Shown here: one piece after another, positions 25,067 to 33,776 of the stretch
How positions within the stretch are numbered: position 1 is the stretch's first letter
Layout: every line of letters starts with the position of its first letter
Source of the DNA: Bacillota bacterium
GTDB taxonomy: Bacteria; Bacillota; Clostridia; Lachnospirales; Lachnospiraceae
Assembly: GCA_023435895.1 (NCBI GenBank)
Contig: JAEZLH010000010.1
Span: forward strand, 1-64,000
Reading direction: 5' to 3'
DNA length: 64,000 bases
Translations under genes and position numbers: made by a program
Notes under the pieces: generated by a model
Databases searched by the model: none
What the model was told of the DNA's origin: nothing
What the model saw: the letters and a program-made list of their open reading frames with translations, nothing else

Positions 25067-27973
25067 ATGATCAAGCATATGATGGAGATGAATAAAGAAA
25101 ACAAAGTATATATTGAATTGATTCAAAAATTAGGTTATGAGAATAATTCTTCATATAGAGTTGATGAAAGTGGAATATATGATGAATGCTTTTTTATTAC
25201 GATTAACAACGAAGAGTATCCAGTTGTAGGAATCAAGTTCATGGATGAGGTTGAGGATGAAGAAATATGGAAGCAACATATTATCTTTTGGAACCGTAAT
25301 GATGTACCAATTTCTATATTGGTGTTTCCTTATGAATATAGAATTTATAATAATTTCTCGTTGAAAAAGGGAAAAGTTCAGCTGTTTAGTAGTAATGATA
25401 AGAAACATAAAAGTTATGATTTGCTAAGTAAGTTATCATCTTCTAATATTACTACAAGACTGGTTTGGGAAGAGCTTACAAGATTATCTGAACCAAGTGA
25501 TAGAGTGGATAGGCAGTTATTAAATAATTTAAAAAATACAGTTATTCAAGTACATGAAGAACAAGGAATGCAACTTGATGTAGCATATAATTTTATGTCA
25601 CAATGCATTTTTGTAAAATATCTTGAGGATCGAGGGATGATTACTTCGAAAGTATTTGAAAGGTGGCATGTTAATAACTTTACGGAATTTTTAGAAAAAG
25701 GATCATGTAAAGGATTATTTGATTTTTTTTGTTTTTTGAAAAAGCGATTTAATGGAGACTTATTTCTTGTTGAACAGGATGAAATCCCAAATGTGAAACA
25801 ATTAGATATTTTTTATAGATTTTTTAGGGGTGACGATATTTATGATAATGGAAGCAGTCAGTTGAAGTTGTTTCCCTATAATTTTTCAGTTATTCCTATA
25901 AGTTTGATAAGTAATATATATGAAACATTTCTTTCGATGGATGATGAGAAAAATAATGAAAAAAAAGCTGCAGATGTAGGTGCTTTCTATACACCTTCAT
26001 ATTTAGCGGATTTTATTACTTATAAAGGATTTGGTGAAATTAGTAAACTTAAGGATATTCCAAACATATTAGATCCTGCATGTGGTTCGGGTGTATTTTT
26101 GGTAAATGCATTTAAAAACCAAATTAATGTGCTTAAGCATACTGAAGAGATTGTGACACCAGAAAAATTATGCCAAATAATGACTTCAATGATTTATGGT
26201 GTGGATATAAATATTTCAGCACTAAAAATTAGTTGTTTTAGTTTATACATTGCTTTACTAGATGAGTTGATGCCTAAAGATATCATTGAGAATAAATTTT
26301 CATTCCCAAATTTGATTGGATACAATTTGATAGAGGGAAGCTTTTTTTCGAATGAAGTTGAAGAAAAGTTAGTTGGGAAGAAATTCGATTTGATAGTGGG
26401 AAATCCACCATGGAAAAGTATGCCTTATTCGGATCATATATCCTATTGCCAAAGCAATAGAATTCCGATAGCAGATGCACAGATAGCACAAGCTTTTATT
26501 TGTAGAGTTAAAGATTTTGCAAATGAAAATAGTAAAATTTCTCTGTTAATAACAAATTCGATATTTACAAATAGCAATAGTAAAAGGTACTTAGATTATG
26601 TACTATCTAATTTCTCTATTGAGCATATTTTGAATTTAGAGAATGTAAAAGCTCAATTGTTTGCACATGCTAGTTATCCTTGCTCAATTATAACTTATAA
26701 TTGTAAAAAGCAAGAGGAGTATGTTATTAAATATTGTACATTTCAAACAAACGTTTTGTTTCGGCTTCTACATAAGTTTGTTTATGATAAAAGTAATGAA
26801 ATTGGTATTTCTAATCATAAATTAATAGAAAATGAATATTTGTGGAGAGTTTTGACATATGGAGATGAATTTGATGCTGAATGTATTAGTGAATTAAAAA
26901 AGTTTCCGGAATTAAGTCAAAGTATTGGTTCACTAGATTTTGTACAAGGTTATATTACAGCTAATAAAGGCAAAACATGCGATAAATTTAACGGATATAA
27001 AGGTGGTTCTTTAAAAGGCTGTTTTTCTCCATATGGGATTGATTATGAAAATGTTCCAAAAGTAATGCCTGATGTAAAATATGATAGACCGAGAGATTTA
27101 TCAATTTATACATGTAAACATAAAGTGCTTATTAAAAGAACATATAATGAAAAGTGTTGGGGAGCTGCATATGTGACAGAACCTTTAATTTTTAGTAATG
27201 ACTTTTCAACATTTAATGATTACACAGGTGAAAATATCAATCTCTTACGATACTTGGAAGGAATTTTGAACTCAAAGGTTTTTAGATATTATATATATTA
27301 TGTTTCGAAAGTAAAGGCGGCAAAAAAGCCAGAGGTAGTAAAAGATGATGTTTTACATTTTCCTATGCCTATTTACGATGAAAATAATAATATAATAATA
27401 AAAATAGCATCTTCTGTAGAATTAATTGAAAAAGAGGTTCGCAAAAGCTGGGAAAACATAAATGTATTTGGTGTGAGTGATAAGATAGAAGTGCTGAAAG
27501 AAGAGTTGGATCAACTTATATTTGAATTGTATAAATTAGATGAATTTCAGAAATCTGTGATTATTGAAGGGATTGAACGATTTATAACAGATAATAAAAA
27601 TATAAATTATGCTGATAATCAAGATTACGTTCAATTCGCTGACTATATAAGTCAGTACTTTAATTATTACATGTCTATCGATCTAAATTACAAATGGAAA
27701 TACCAAGTTCAGGAAGGTCAATTTTATTCCGTAATAAGATTTTTCTTTACAGAAGAAGCAACGCTTGAAAAGAATTTTGTTGATCTAGCTGGACTTATTG
27801 GAGTTAAGTCAATTAATCAAAAGCTTCTAATTCAAAAGCAAATATTAATATTTGAGGAAGATGGTTTTCAAATAATACAAAGTAAAGATAAAAATAATTG
27901 GTCAGTACGAAAAGCAATGCGCGTGGCAGCAAAAATCACAAAACAAATTATGCAAACAGGTGATGATTTATGA
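25067..27973 (+). CDS. Large Type IIG-like DNA methylase with degenerate N-terminal nuclease-like domain
   Basis: A 968-aa protein. The methylase core has GAFYTPSYLADFI, motif I DPACGSGVFL (D336) and motif IV NPPW (N446-W449), with Trp instead of the more usual Tyr. The N-terminal 110 residues have the shape of the Type IIG nuclease domain (YDECFFITINNEEYPVVGIKF), but where an active enzyme has D ... ExK this has no clear acid pair and G55-I-K57. I infer that it is not a working nuclease. The C-terminal part is a recognition domain plus a tail of about 120 residues. The stop overlaps the next gene by ATGA. The exact start is uncertain among ATGs at 25067, 25079 and 25082. Confidence 0.75.
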   Translation: MIKHMMEMNKENKVYIELIQKLGYENNSSYRVDESGIYDECFFITINNEEYPVVGIKFMDEVEDEEIWKQHIIFWNRNDVPISILVFPYEYRIYNNFSLKKGKVQLFSSNDKKHKSYDLLSKLSSSNITTRLVWEELTRLSEPSDRVDRQLLNNLKNTVIQVHEEQGMQLDVAYNFMSQCIFVKYLEDRGMITSKVFERWHVNNFTEFLEKGSCKGLFDFFCFLKKRFNGDLFLVEQDEIPNVKQLDIFYRFFRGDDIYDNGSSQLKLFPYNFSVIPISLISNIYETFLSMDDEKNNEKKAADVGAFYTPSYLADFITYKGFGEISKLKDIPNILDPACGSGVFLVNAFKNQINVLKHTEEIVTPEKLCQIMTSMIYGVDINISALKISCFSLYIALLDELMPKDIIENKFSFPNLIGYNLIEGSFFSNEVEEKLVGKKFDLIVGNPPWKSMPYSDHISYCQSNRIPIADAQIAQAFICRVKDFANENSKISLLITNSIFTNSNSKRYLDYVLSNFSIEHILNLENVKAQLFAHASYPCSIITYNCKKQEEYVIKYCTFQTNVLFRLLHKFVYDKSNEIGISNHKLIENEYLWRVLTYGDEFDAECISELKKFPELSQSIGSLDFVQGYITANKGKTCDKFNGYKGGSLKGCFSPYGIDYENVPKVMPDVKYDRPRDLSIYTCKHKVLIKRTYNEKCWGAAYVTEPLIFSNDFSTFNDYTGENINLLRYLEGILNSKVFRYYIYYVSKVKAAKKPEVVKDDVLHFPMPIYDENNNIIIKIASSVELIEKEVRKSWENINVFGVSDKIEVLKEELDQLIFELYKLDEFQKSVIIEGIERFITDNKNINYADNQDYVQFADYISQYFNYYMSIDLNYKWKYQVQEGQFYSVIRFFFTEEATLEKNFVDLAGLIGVKSINQKLLIQKQILIFEEDGFQIIQSKDKNNWSVRKAMRVAAKITKQIMQTGDDL

Positions 27974-28572
27974 TAAATGAAGAAAAAAACTGGTTTGGCG
28001 TATTTAGAAATAATTATATAGATAATTATATACGTCTTGTAATTCAATCGTATAACTGCATTCAGACGAGTAGTAGAAAACAAATAAAGAAAGAAGAAGA
28101 GAGGCGAACAGAATTAGTTGATTTTATGAGACAGCTAAAAAATGAATACCATATAACATTTCCAATAACATATGAGAGCGGAATAAATTCAAAACGAATG
28201 GATATATGTTGCTATTTAGATGGGTTGACCGAGAATTTTTATATCTGTTTTGAGTGTAAGCGTTTTTTGAAAACTACAACAACGAAGAGCAATTTTTATA
28301 GCGAATATTATGGAGAAGGAATAAAAAGATTCGAAAATAATGAATATAGTGCTCATATGTCGCAAGCAGGTATGATTGCGTTTCTAGAATCAGGAGATTT
28401 TGACAAATTACAGAAACTCATGAATAAAGAACTACCCTCAAATGCAGTAGCAATGAGTGTCAAGGATTGTTCATCAGAGTATGGGTATAATTTTGTTCTT
28501 AAATCTGCTCATAACAGAGTGGCAAAAAATGGGAACATATCATTGCATCACATTTTAATGGATTTAACCTAG
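27970..28572 (+). CDS. PD-(D/E)XK nuclease-like protein coupled to the methylase
   Basis: A 200-aa protein starting within the stop codon of the methylase (ATGA overlap), which implies translational coupling. It has the layout of a PD-(D/E)XK nuclease: an acidic helix (IKKEEERRTELVDFM), then strand KRMDICCYL with D78, and strand FYICFECKRF with E95 and K97. I infer that it supplies DNA cleavage to the methylase before it, whose own nuclease-like domain looks dead. Family not recognised by name. Just after it, 28573-29057 holds AT-rich DNA with short palindromes and no gene I can support. Confidence 0.6.
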   Translation: MINEEKNWFGVFRNNYIDNYIRLVIQSYNCIQTSSRKQIKKEEERRTELVDFMRQLKNEYHITFPITYESGINSKRMDICCYLDGLTENFYICFECKRFLKTTTTKSNFYSEYYGEGIKRFENNEYSAHMSQAGMIAFLESGDFDKLQKLMNKELPSNAVAMSVKDCSSEYGYNFVLKSAHNRVAKNGNISLHHILMDLT

Positions 28573-29057
28573 ATAATGATTTCGTTAGTATGGGAAGTAA
28601 ATCAAGTCGAAAAATTGATATTAAATTGATATTAAAAACTTCTGAAAAACCATAAAATATATATAATAGATGCAAAAACTTAACGAATATATATTAAGTT
28701 AAATCAAAAAACACCACATACATCTTTTCCGGTAGGGAGTTTGAGTTGTAGCAGGTGGATTTCAGGTTAATCATTTAGCACTAATTCATTAGTATGCACA
28801 AACTCTGCGAAATACTTATTTTAGCTTGTCTAAGCTGATTGCTAACTATTCCTGAAGCAATCGAGAAATTAAAAACTCCAGATAGAATCACCTGCGAATC
28901 TATCATAAAATAGCGAGATACAAAGGAGGTATAGAAAACATCCTCCTTAAACAGCGGTGAGGAGTAAATTATTTTGAACTAAACTTTTTCTGTTATAATA
29001 TCCTTTTCAGCACTCCCGAATTGATTTATCAAAGTCACCAAAAGCCCACCATCAAAT

Positions 29058-29109
29058 AAGAGCCGCATCTATTTATCCATCAAAGAATGGATAAATAGAT
29101 GCGGCTCTT
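29058..29109. terminator. 23-bp perfect hairpin, right border of the defence island
   Basis: Arms 29058-29080 and 29087-29109 (AAGAGCCGCATC... and complement) with a 6-nt loop. The T-tracts outside are short, so it probably terminates from both sides. It lies between the island and the leftward DUF1858 gene. Confidence 0.65.
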
Positions 29110-29136
29110 TCAATTTACTCATTTAACTTTGACTCA

Positions 29137-29346
29137 CTACCCCGCACAAACCGCCAAATACTCATTCAACTTATCTACCAGTACATCTGCATCAATACCA
29201 TGTACCTCACAAGCATCCTGTAAGGATTCAACCTGAGAAGAAGGACAGCCAAGACAGTGCATCCCCGAGTTCATTAAGATAGGAACAAAACTGGGATTAA
29301 TTTGTATGATTTCACCGATGATCATTGATTTTGTAATTGTTTGCAT
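29137..29346 (-). CDS. DUF1858 redox-disulfide protein
   Basis: A 69-aa protein with the DUF1858 pattern: MQTITKSMIIGEIIQINPSF, then PILMNSGMHCLGCPSSQVESLQDACEVHGID. The CLGC pair is the proposed redox or metal site, typical of small proteins near hybrid-cluster and sulfur enzymes. ATG 29346 follows a textbook AAGGAGG. The frame stays open upstream to 29553 (69 more codons, reading LNRIGFFAKETIKLV...), so a longer form of 138 aa is possible, but its start overlaps promoter-like DNA and lacks a good ribosome site. Divergent from the sulfite reductase operon. Confidence 0.75.
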   Translation of the reverse strand: MQTITKSMIIGEIIQINPSFVPILMNSGMHCLGCPSSQVESLQDACEVHGIDADVLVDKLNEYLAVCAG

Positions 29347-29563
29347 AATAAATGCCTCCTTATTATTAATTCCTGTATTTAGGTTCAGTGCATCAAAGTC
29401 CTTCCATGCATTTGCCATTGCTACTACCCTTTCAAAAGTTCTTCTGATACACGAATCGTATTCCGGTAATTGAGAAACTAGCTTTATCGTTTCCTTGGCA
29501 AAGAATCCTATCCGATTAAGCATTGCTTCCATATATAATGTACCATCTTCCATTATAACAGGA

Positions 29564-29605
29564 TGTAGCTATAGCTACAACTACGAAAATACCAACTGAT
29601 ATAAT
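29564..29605 (+). promoter_or_regulatory. asr promoter with perfect palindrome at -41
   Basis: The 16-bp perfect palindrome TGTAGCTATAGCTACA (29564-29579) is centred about 41 bases ahead of the start expected from the TATAAT at 29600-29605. There is no good -35 box. A dyad at -41.5 is the class II activator position of Crp/Fnr-type proteins, so the sulfite reductase operon is probably activated by such a protein. Confidence 0.6.
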
Positions 29606-29634
29606 GTATCTATGAATAACAGGAGGTAATAAAG

Positions 29635-30657
29635 ATGGGATATCGGCTTACCATAGATGAATTTGATAATTATTTAACAAATCTATCAAAAGAGTTCCGA
29701 ATAGTTGCACCAAAGCGTTGTACGGGCAAGGGTTCCTTCTCCGACACGGATGTAATTCGTTATGAATCGATCACGTCCTTTGGAGAAATGGAGTTAAAGG
29801 CAAAGTCCTCCTATTCTCCGAAGGAGATCTTTTATCCAATTCGTGAGACCTTATTCCAATTTATGAATAACAAAGCGATAGAACCGGAGATTGATACCAA
29901 GCCGATTCTTTTGTTCCTAAGACCTTGTGATACAAATGGAATTAAAAGACTGGATGCAATGTTTTTAAAGAACGGACCGGAACAGGATTATTATTATCTG
30001 AGGCGGAGAAAGCTTCTGAGATTAATTCTCATTGAATGTGTAGAAGGGTATGATAGTTGCTTCTGTGTATCAATGGATAGTAATAAAACAGAAGACTATG
30101 ATGCGGTCATCCGTTTGGAAGGGGATAGCATACTCTGGAATGTGAAGGATGAAGAACTATTACGTGATGAACTAAAGAGCGGAACACCTGCAGACTTTGA
30201 GGTTCAATTCATAAAAGAAAATAAAGTAAAAGTTACCATTCCCCCGGTGGATTCCATAACCAAAGAAACCTTTGGACATGAACTTTGGACGGAGTATACC
30301 AAACGGTGCATTGGTTGTGGTCGTTGCAATGCAGTCTGTATCAGCTGTTCCTGCTTTTCGATGCAGGATGTAAGAAGTGATAACGAGAGAAATATTGGAG
30401 AGCGTAGAAGAGTTTGGGCAAGTTGTCACGTGGATGGCTTCACGGATATGGCAGGAGGGCATCAATTCAGGGATAAGAATGGTGACAGAATGCGATTTAA
30501 GACAATGCATAAAATCAATGATTTCTATAAACGTTTTGGATATCACATGTGCGTTGGCTGCGGAAGATGTGATGATATTTGTCCGGAGTATATCTCCTTT
30601 TCAAAATGCATCAATAAACTGAACGAGATCGTAAAGGAGGGTCAAAAGGATGAATAA
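29635..30657 (+). CDS. asrA: Anaerobic sulfite reductase subunit A
   Basis: A 340-aa iron-sulfur protein. It carries two [4Fe-4S] binding motifs in the C-terminal third, CIGCGRCNAVC (with CISCSCF after it) and CVGCGRCDDICPEY, and the long N-terminal region typical of AsrA (RPCDTNGIKRLDAMF). It passes electrons within the cytoplasmic AsrABC complex, which reduces sulfite to sulfide with NADH. First gene of the operon, with an AGGAGGT site. It overlaps asrB by 8 bases. Confidence 0.93.
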   Translation: MGYRLTIDEFDNYLTNLSKEFRIVAPKRCTGKGSFSDTDVIRYESITSFGEMELKAKSSYSPKEIFYPIRETLFQFMNNKAIEPEIDTKPILLFLRPCDTNGIKRLDAMFLKNGPEQDYYYLRRRKLLRLILIECVEGYDSCFCVSMDSNKTEDYDAVIRLEGDSILWNVKDEELLRDELKSGTPADFEVQFIKENKVKVTIPPVDSITKETFGHELWTEYTKRCIGCGRCNAVCISCSCFSMQDVRSDNERNIGERRRVWASCHVDGFTDMAGGHQFRDKNGDRMRFKTMHKINDFYKRFGYHMCVGCGRCDDICPEYISFSKCINKLNEIVKEGQKDE

Positions 30658-31441
30658 CCCTTATGCCACCAAGTCCTATGAAATATTAGAGATAAAGTCA
30701 GAAACCGCAATTGATGTGACCTATAAAGTTGCATATGAAGGTAACGTAATCGGAGGTCAGTTTATGGAGATATCCATCCCGGGAGTTGGGGAAGCACCGA
30801 TTTCTATCAGTGATTTCGATGGACAATCCCTGGATATGACAATTCGTAAAGTTGGCAGATTAACGGATCAGATATTTGACTTGAAGATCGGTGACTATTT
30901 ATTTATGAGAGGACCATATGGGAATGGCTTTGATCTGAAGCATTATAAAGGCAGAGATCTTGTTATAATCGCAGGAGGAACAGGTCTGGCTCCTGTGAAG
31001 AATCCCATACGTTATTTTGTAAACCATCCTGACGAGATAAAGCAAATAGAAGTCTTACTGGGCTTTAAAACTCCAAAGGATATTTTGTTCCCAGAAGAAA
31101 TCAAGGAGTGGTCTAAGAAGTGCCATGTATGCCTGACTGTGGATGTACCGGATGAAGAATGGCAGGGAAAGACGGGACTAATTACCACACATGTGAACAG
31201 CCTTGATTTAAGTGATGTTAAGAATAAGGTTGCAATCGTGGTTGGACCTCCGATTATGATGAAATTCATAGCACTAGAACTAATTAAGCAAGGCTTTATG
31301 GAAGAAAATATATGGGTTTCGTTTGAACGCAAAATGAGCTGCGGCATCGGTAAATGCGGTCATTGTAAGATTGATGAAACCTATGTATGCCTGGAAGGAC
31401 CTGTGTTTAATTATACGAAAGCCAAGAATTTGTTGGATTAG
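30650..31441 (+). CDS. asrB: Anaerobic sulfite reductase subunit B (flavoprotein)
   Basis: A 263-aa ferredoxin-NADP reductase-like subunit. It has an FAD domain (GQFMEISIPGVGEAPISIS) and an NAD domain with IIAGGTGLAPVKNPIR. The C-terminal cluster motif, CGIGKCGHC followed by YVCLEGPVF, binds a [2Fe-2S] cluster as in dihydroorotate dehydrogenase B electron-transfer subunits. It brings NADH electrons to AsrA and AsrC. The start overlaps the end of asrA, with GGAGGG upstream. Confidence 0.93.
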   Translation: MNNPYATKSYEILEIKSETAIDVTYKVAYEGNVIGGQFMEISIPGVGEAPISISDFDGQSLDMTIRKVGRLTDQIFDLKIGDYLFMRGPYGNGFDLKHYKGRDLVIIAGGTGLAPVKNPIRYFVNHPDEIKQIEVLLGFKTPKDILFPEEIKEWSKKCHVCLTVDVPDEEWQGKTGLITTHVNSLDLSDVKNKVAIVVGPPIMMKFIALELIKQGFMEENIWVSFERKMSCGIGKCGHCKIDETYVCLEGPVFNYTKAKNLLD

Positions 31442-31450
31442 GAGGATGCT

Positions 31451-32428
31451 ATGAGTGTAGATAGAAAAGCAATAACCAAGAATGCATATCGAATAACGAA
31501 GGTCAGGAATAAGACGGCTTTACGAATCAGGGTTCCAGGGGGACATCTGGAAGCAAAGTTTTTTCCTTTAATCCAATCCATTGCAGAGGAGTACGGGAAC
31601 GGTACCGTTCATATTACCACCAGACAGGGCTTTGAAATTCCGGATATTGACTTTGAAGCAATACCGGATATTAATCAGAAAATCCGTCCGCTCATTGAGG
31701 GTCTGGGATTAAACATGACCATTCGAGGGGAAGGGTATCCAGCTGCAGGAACCAGAAATATCTCTGCTTGCATTGGGAACCGGGTATGTCCCTATGCAAA
31801 TAACGATACCACAAGAATTGCAAAGGAACTTGAGAAAGTGGTATTTCCTCATGATTTTCACTTTAAGATAGCTGTTACAGGCTGTCCAAACGATTGCATT
31901 AAGGCGCATATGCAGGATTTTGGTATTATCTGTGCAACCGAACCACAGTATGACGTCTCCAAATGCATTAGCTGTAATGCCTGTGTAAAGAACTGCAAGA
32001 AACGGGTTAGTAATGCACTCTCTATGAAGGATTTTACGGTGGAGAGGGATGAAGGTCGTTGCATTGGGTGTGGAGAATGTGTATTAAAATGTCCCACCGG
32101 TGCATGGAGCAGAAGTGAGAAGAAGCTCTTTCACATGGTAATCATGGGAAGAACGGGAAAGAAAAATCCAAGGCTTGCAATGCCTTTTATCAAATGGGCG
32201 AGCGAGGAAGTAATTATTCAAATCATTAAAAATACTTATCCGTTTGTGGACCGCTATATTGATCGCACTCTGCCAAAGGAACATATTGGCTATATTGTAG
32301 ACAGGGTTGGTTATAAGGTGTTTAAAGAGGAAGTGTTAGAAGGGGTCAACCTGAATAAAGAAGCAAAGGTAGCAAGGAACATACAGTGGAGCGGTTATTG
32401 GTATAACAACAATGAGGAGTTTCAATAG
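31451..32428 (+). CDS. asrC: Anaerobic sulfite reductase subunit C (siroheme catalytic)
   Basis: A 325-aa siroheme sulfite reductase. It has the coupled siroheme/[4Fe-4S] ligand set (CIGNRVC, then VTGCPNDC), with an inserted ferredoxin domain bearing two clusters (CISCNACVKNC and CIGCGECVLKC). RITTRQGFEIP-like text near residue 55 is the sulfite-binding arginine/lysine region. Catalyses six-electron reduction of sulfite to H2S. It begins 9 bases after asrB with TTAGGAGGA. Confidence 0.93.
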   Translation: MSVDRKAITKNAYRITKVRNKTALRIRVPGGHLEAKFFPLIQSIAEEYGNGTVHITTRQGFEIPDIDFEAIPDINQKIRPLIEGLGLNMTIRGEGYPAAGTRNISACIGNRVCPYANNDTTRIAKELEKVVFPHDFHFKIAVTGCPNDCIKAHMQDFGIICATEPQYDVSKCISCNACVKNCKKRVSNALSMKDFTVERDEGRCIGCGECVLKCPTGAWSRSEKKLFHMVIMGRTGKKNPRLAMPFIKWASEEVIIQIIKNTYPFVDRYIDRTLPKEHIGYIVDRVGYKVFKEEVLEGVNLNKEAKVARNIQWSGYWYNNNEEFQ

Positions 32429-32480
32429 CAATGACTAGGCAGCCGGTACCATGTAACCGATAGAAGAAAGGGTGGAAGAT

Positions 32481-33242
32481 ATGTACGAAGAGATGGTTGG
32501 AAAGATATCAGAGGTAGCACAGAGTAAGGTGGCAATTTTAAAAGCGAGCCGATGGAAGTACATGATATTATCAATGTTTGCGGGTATTTATGTAGGCTTT
32601 GGTATATTATTGATTTTTAGTGTTGGAGGAATGGTGGGAGATTCACCCTTTAAGAAAATCTTAATGGGGATATCCTTTGGTATTGCGTTGAGCTTGGTAT
32701 TGATGGTAGGTTCCGAACTATTTACCGGTAATAACATGATTATGACGGTCGCATCACTTAATCAGAAGGTAAAATGGATGGATACAATTAAAATCTGGGG
32801 ATATTCTTTTGTTGGAAATCTCTTGGGTAGTATTCTTTTAGCTCTGCTCTATGTTCTCTCAGGAAGTGCGAAGGGACCAATAGGAGAGTTTTTTATCAAA
32901 GCTAGTGAAACAAAAATGAACGGAGCGTTTGGGGAGCTTTTCTTTAAAGGTATTCTTTGTAATATGCTGGTGTGCTTGGCTATCTTTTGCTTTATAAAAT
33001 TAAAAGAAGAAACAGCAAAGCTGATTATGATATTCTGGTGCCTATTTGCATTTATTACTTCAGGATTTGAGCACAGTGTTGCGAATATGACGATTATGTC
33101 TGTAGCGTTATTACTACCGGATAGCGGGCTTACAATTGGTGGTTTCCTACAGAATATTATTCCGGTAACACTGGGTAATATGGTAGGCGGAGCGTTCTTT
33201 ATTGGAGCAGGTTATTGGTATGTGGGGAAAGGTGCGAAATAG
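32481..33242 (+). CDS. Formate/nitrite-transporter-type channel, probable hydrosulfide channel
   Basis: A 253-aa FNT family membrane channel with six helices. It has LVMVGSELFTGNNMIM in the first half and the matching GFEHSVANMTIM in the second, where the His lines the pore. Its place after asrABC matches the HSC/FNT3 gene next to asr in Clostridioides difficile, which exports HS-. I infer the same job, removing the sulfide made by AsrC. ATG 32481 is preferred over GTG 32472 because AAAGGG lies a proper distance upstream. Confidence 0.85.
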   Translation: MYEEMVGKISEVAQSKVAILKASRWKYMILSMFAGIYVGFGILLIFSVGGMVGDSPFKKILMGISFGIALSLVLMVGSELFTGNNMIMTVASLNQKVKWMDTIKIWGYSFVGNLLGSILLALLYVLSGSAKGPIGEFFIKASETKMNGAFGELFFKGILCNMLVCLAIFCFIKLKEETAKLIMIFWCLFAFITSGFEHSVANMTIMSVALLLPDSGLTIGGFLQNIIPVTLGNMVGGAFFIGAGYWYVGKGAK

Positions 33243-33312
33243 TTTGGTGTAATTTGTGATATCACGCCTACACAACGTTTGATATACGAAGCATATATAT
33301 TTTAAGGATATT

Positions 33313-33364
33313 AAAGGTATTGTAACGAAGTCTGTGAAGAGGACATTACAATGCCTTTTTTAAT
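33313..33364 (+). terminator. Terminator of the asr operon
   Basis: AAAGGTATTGTAA (33313-33325) pairs with TTACAATGCCTTT (33346-33358), followed by a T-run. It ends the asr transcript. The rest of the 534-base gap 33243-33776 carries the regulator promoter and two identical 10-bp operators. Confidence 0.8.
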
Positions 33365-33460
33365 TTCGAATATTGATAATGTTAGTTTACTTTGACATAA
33401 ACGTGCTATATCAGGGCTTTTTACATTCAATCTGGTGTTAATAACCAAAATACAACAACT

Positions 33461-33470
33461 GAAACGTTTC
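33461..33470. promoter_or_regulatory. GAAACGTTTC operator, upstream copy
   Basis: Perfect 10-bp palindrome of LacI/CcpA type, about 155 bases ahead of the expected transcription start. Identical to the copy at 33631-33640, centre to centre 170 bases. Confidence 0.55.
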
Positions 33471-33587
33471 TGTTTTTGCAAAGATAACGAATTATGGTAT
33501 ATCATGGGAGAGAATTACATTAAGTGATATTTGATACAAATAGTTGATAAAAAGTGAAATGTTTAGTATAATTATACTAATGTAGGA

Positions 33588-33616
33588 TTGACAAGCTATT
33601 ATAGCTTTATTATAAT
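33588..33616 (+). promoter_or_regulatory. Promoter of the sugar sensor operon
   Basis: TTGACA (33588-33593), 17-base spacer, TATAAT (33611-33616): consensus sigma-A promoter. Transcription should start near 33623, leaving a leader of about 150 bases. Confidence 0.85.
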
Positions 33617-33630
33617 ATCACCATTGCGTA

Positions 33631-33640
33631 GAAACGTTTC
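33631..33640. promoter_or_regulatory. GAAACGTTTC operator, promoter copy
   Basis: Second copy of the palindrome, about 8-17 bases after the expected start of transcription, which is a repression position. With the copy at 33461 it could form a loop. Confidence 0.6.
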
Positions 33641-33776
33641 GGTTTATATGTGATAGAAATGATAATTAGGAATGAATTGTTACTTGGGGAAGGTAATTAA
33701 TAAGAGGAAGTATCTATCGGTAAAAGGATAGATGATGTCACTTGAACACAGCAATAACCTATAGGGGGTATTTTTT

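Noticed and set aside
20354..28572. BREX or DISARM locus because of several large methylases
   Set aside because: No pglZ, brxL, brxC or drm-type helicase gene is present; sizes and motifs of the first pair match Eco57I-type restriction instead.
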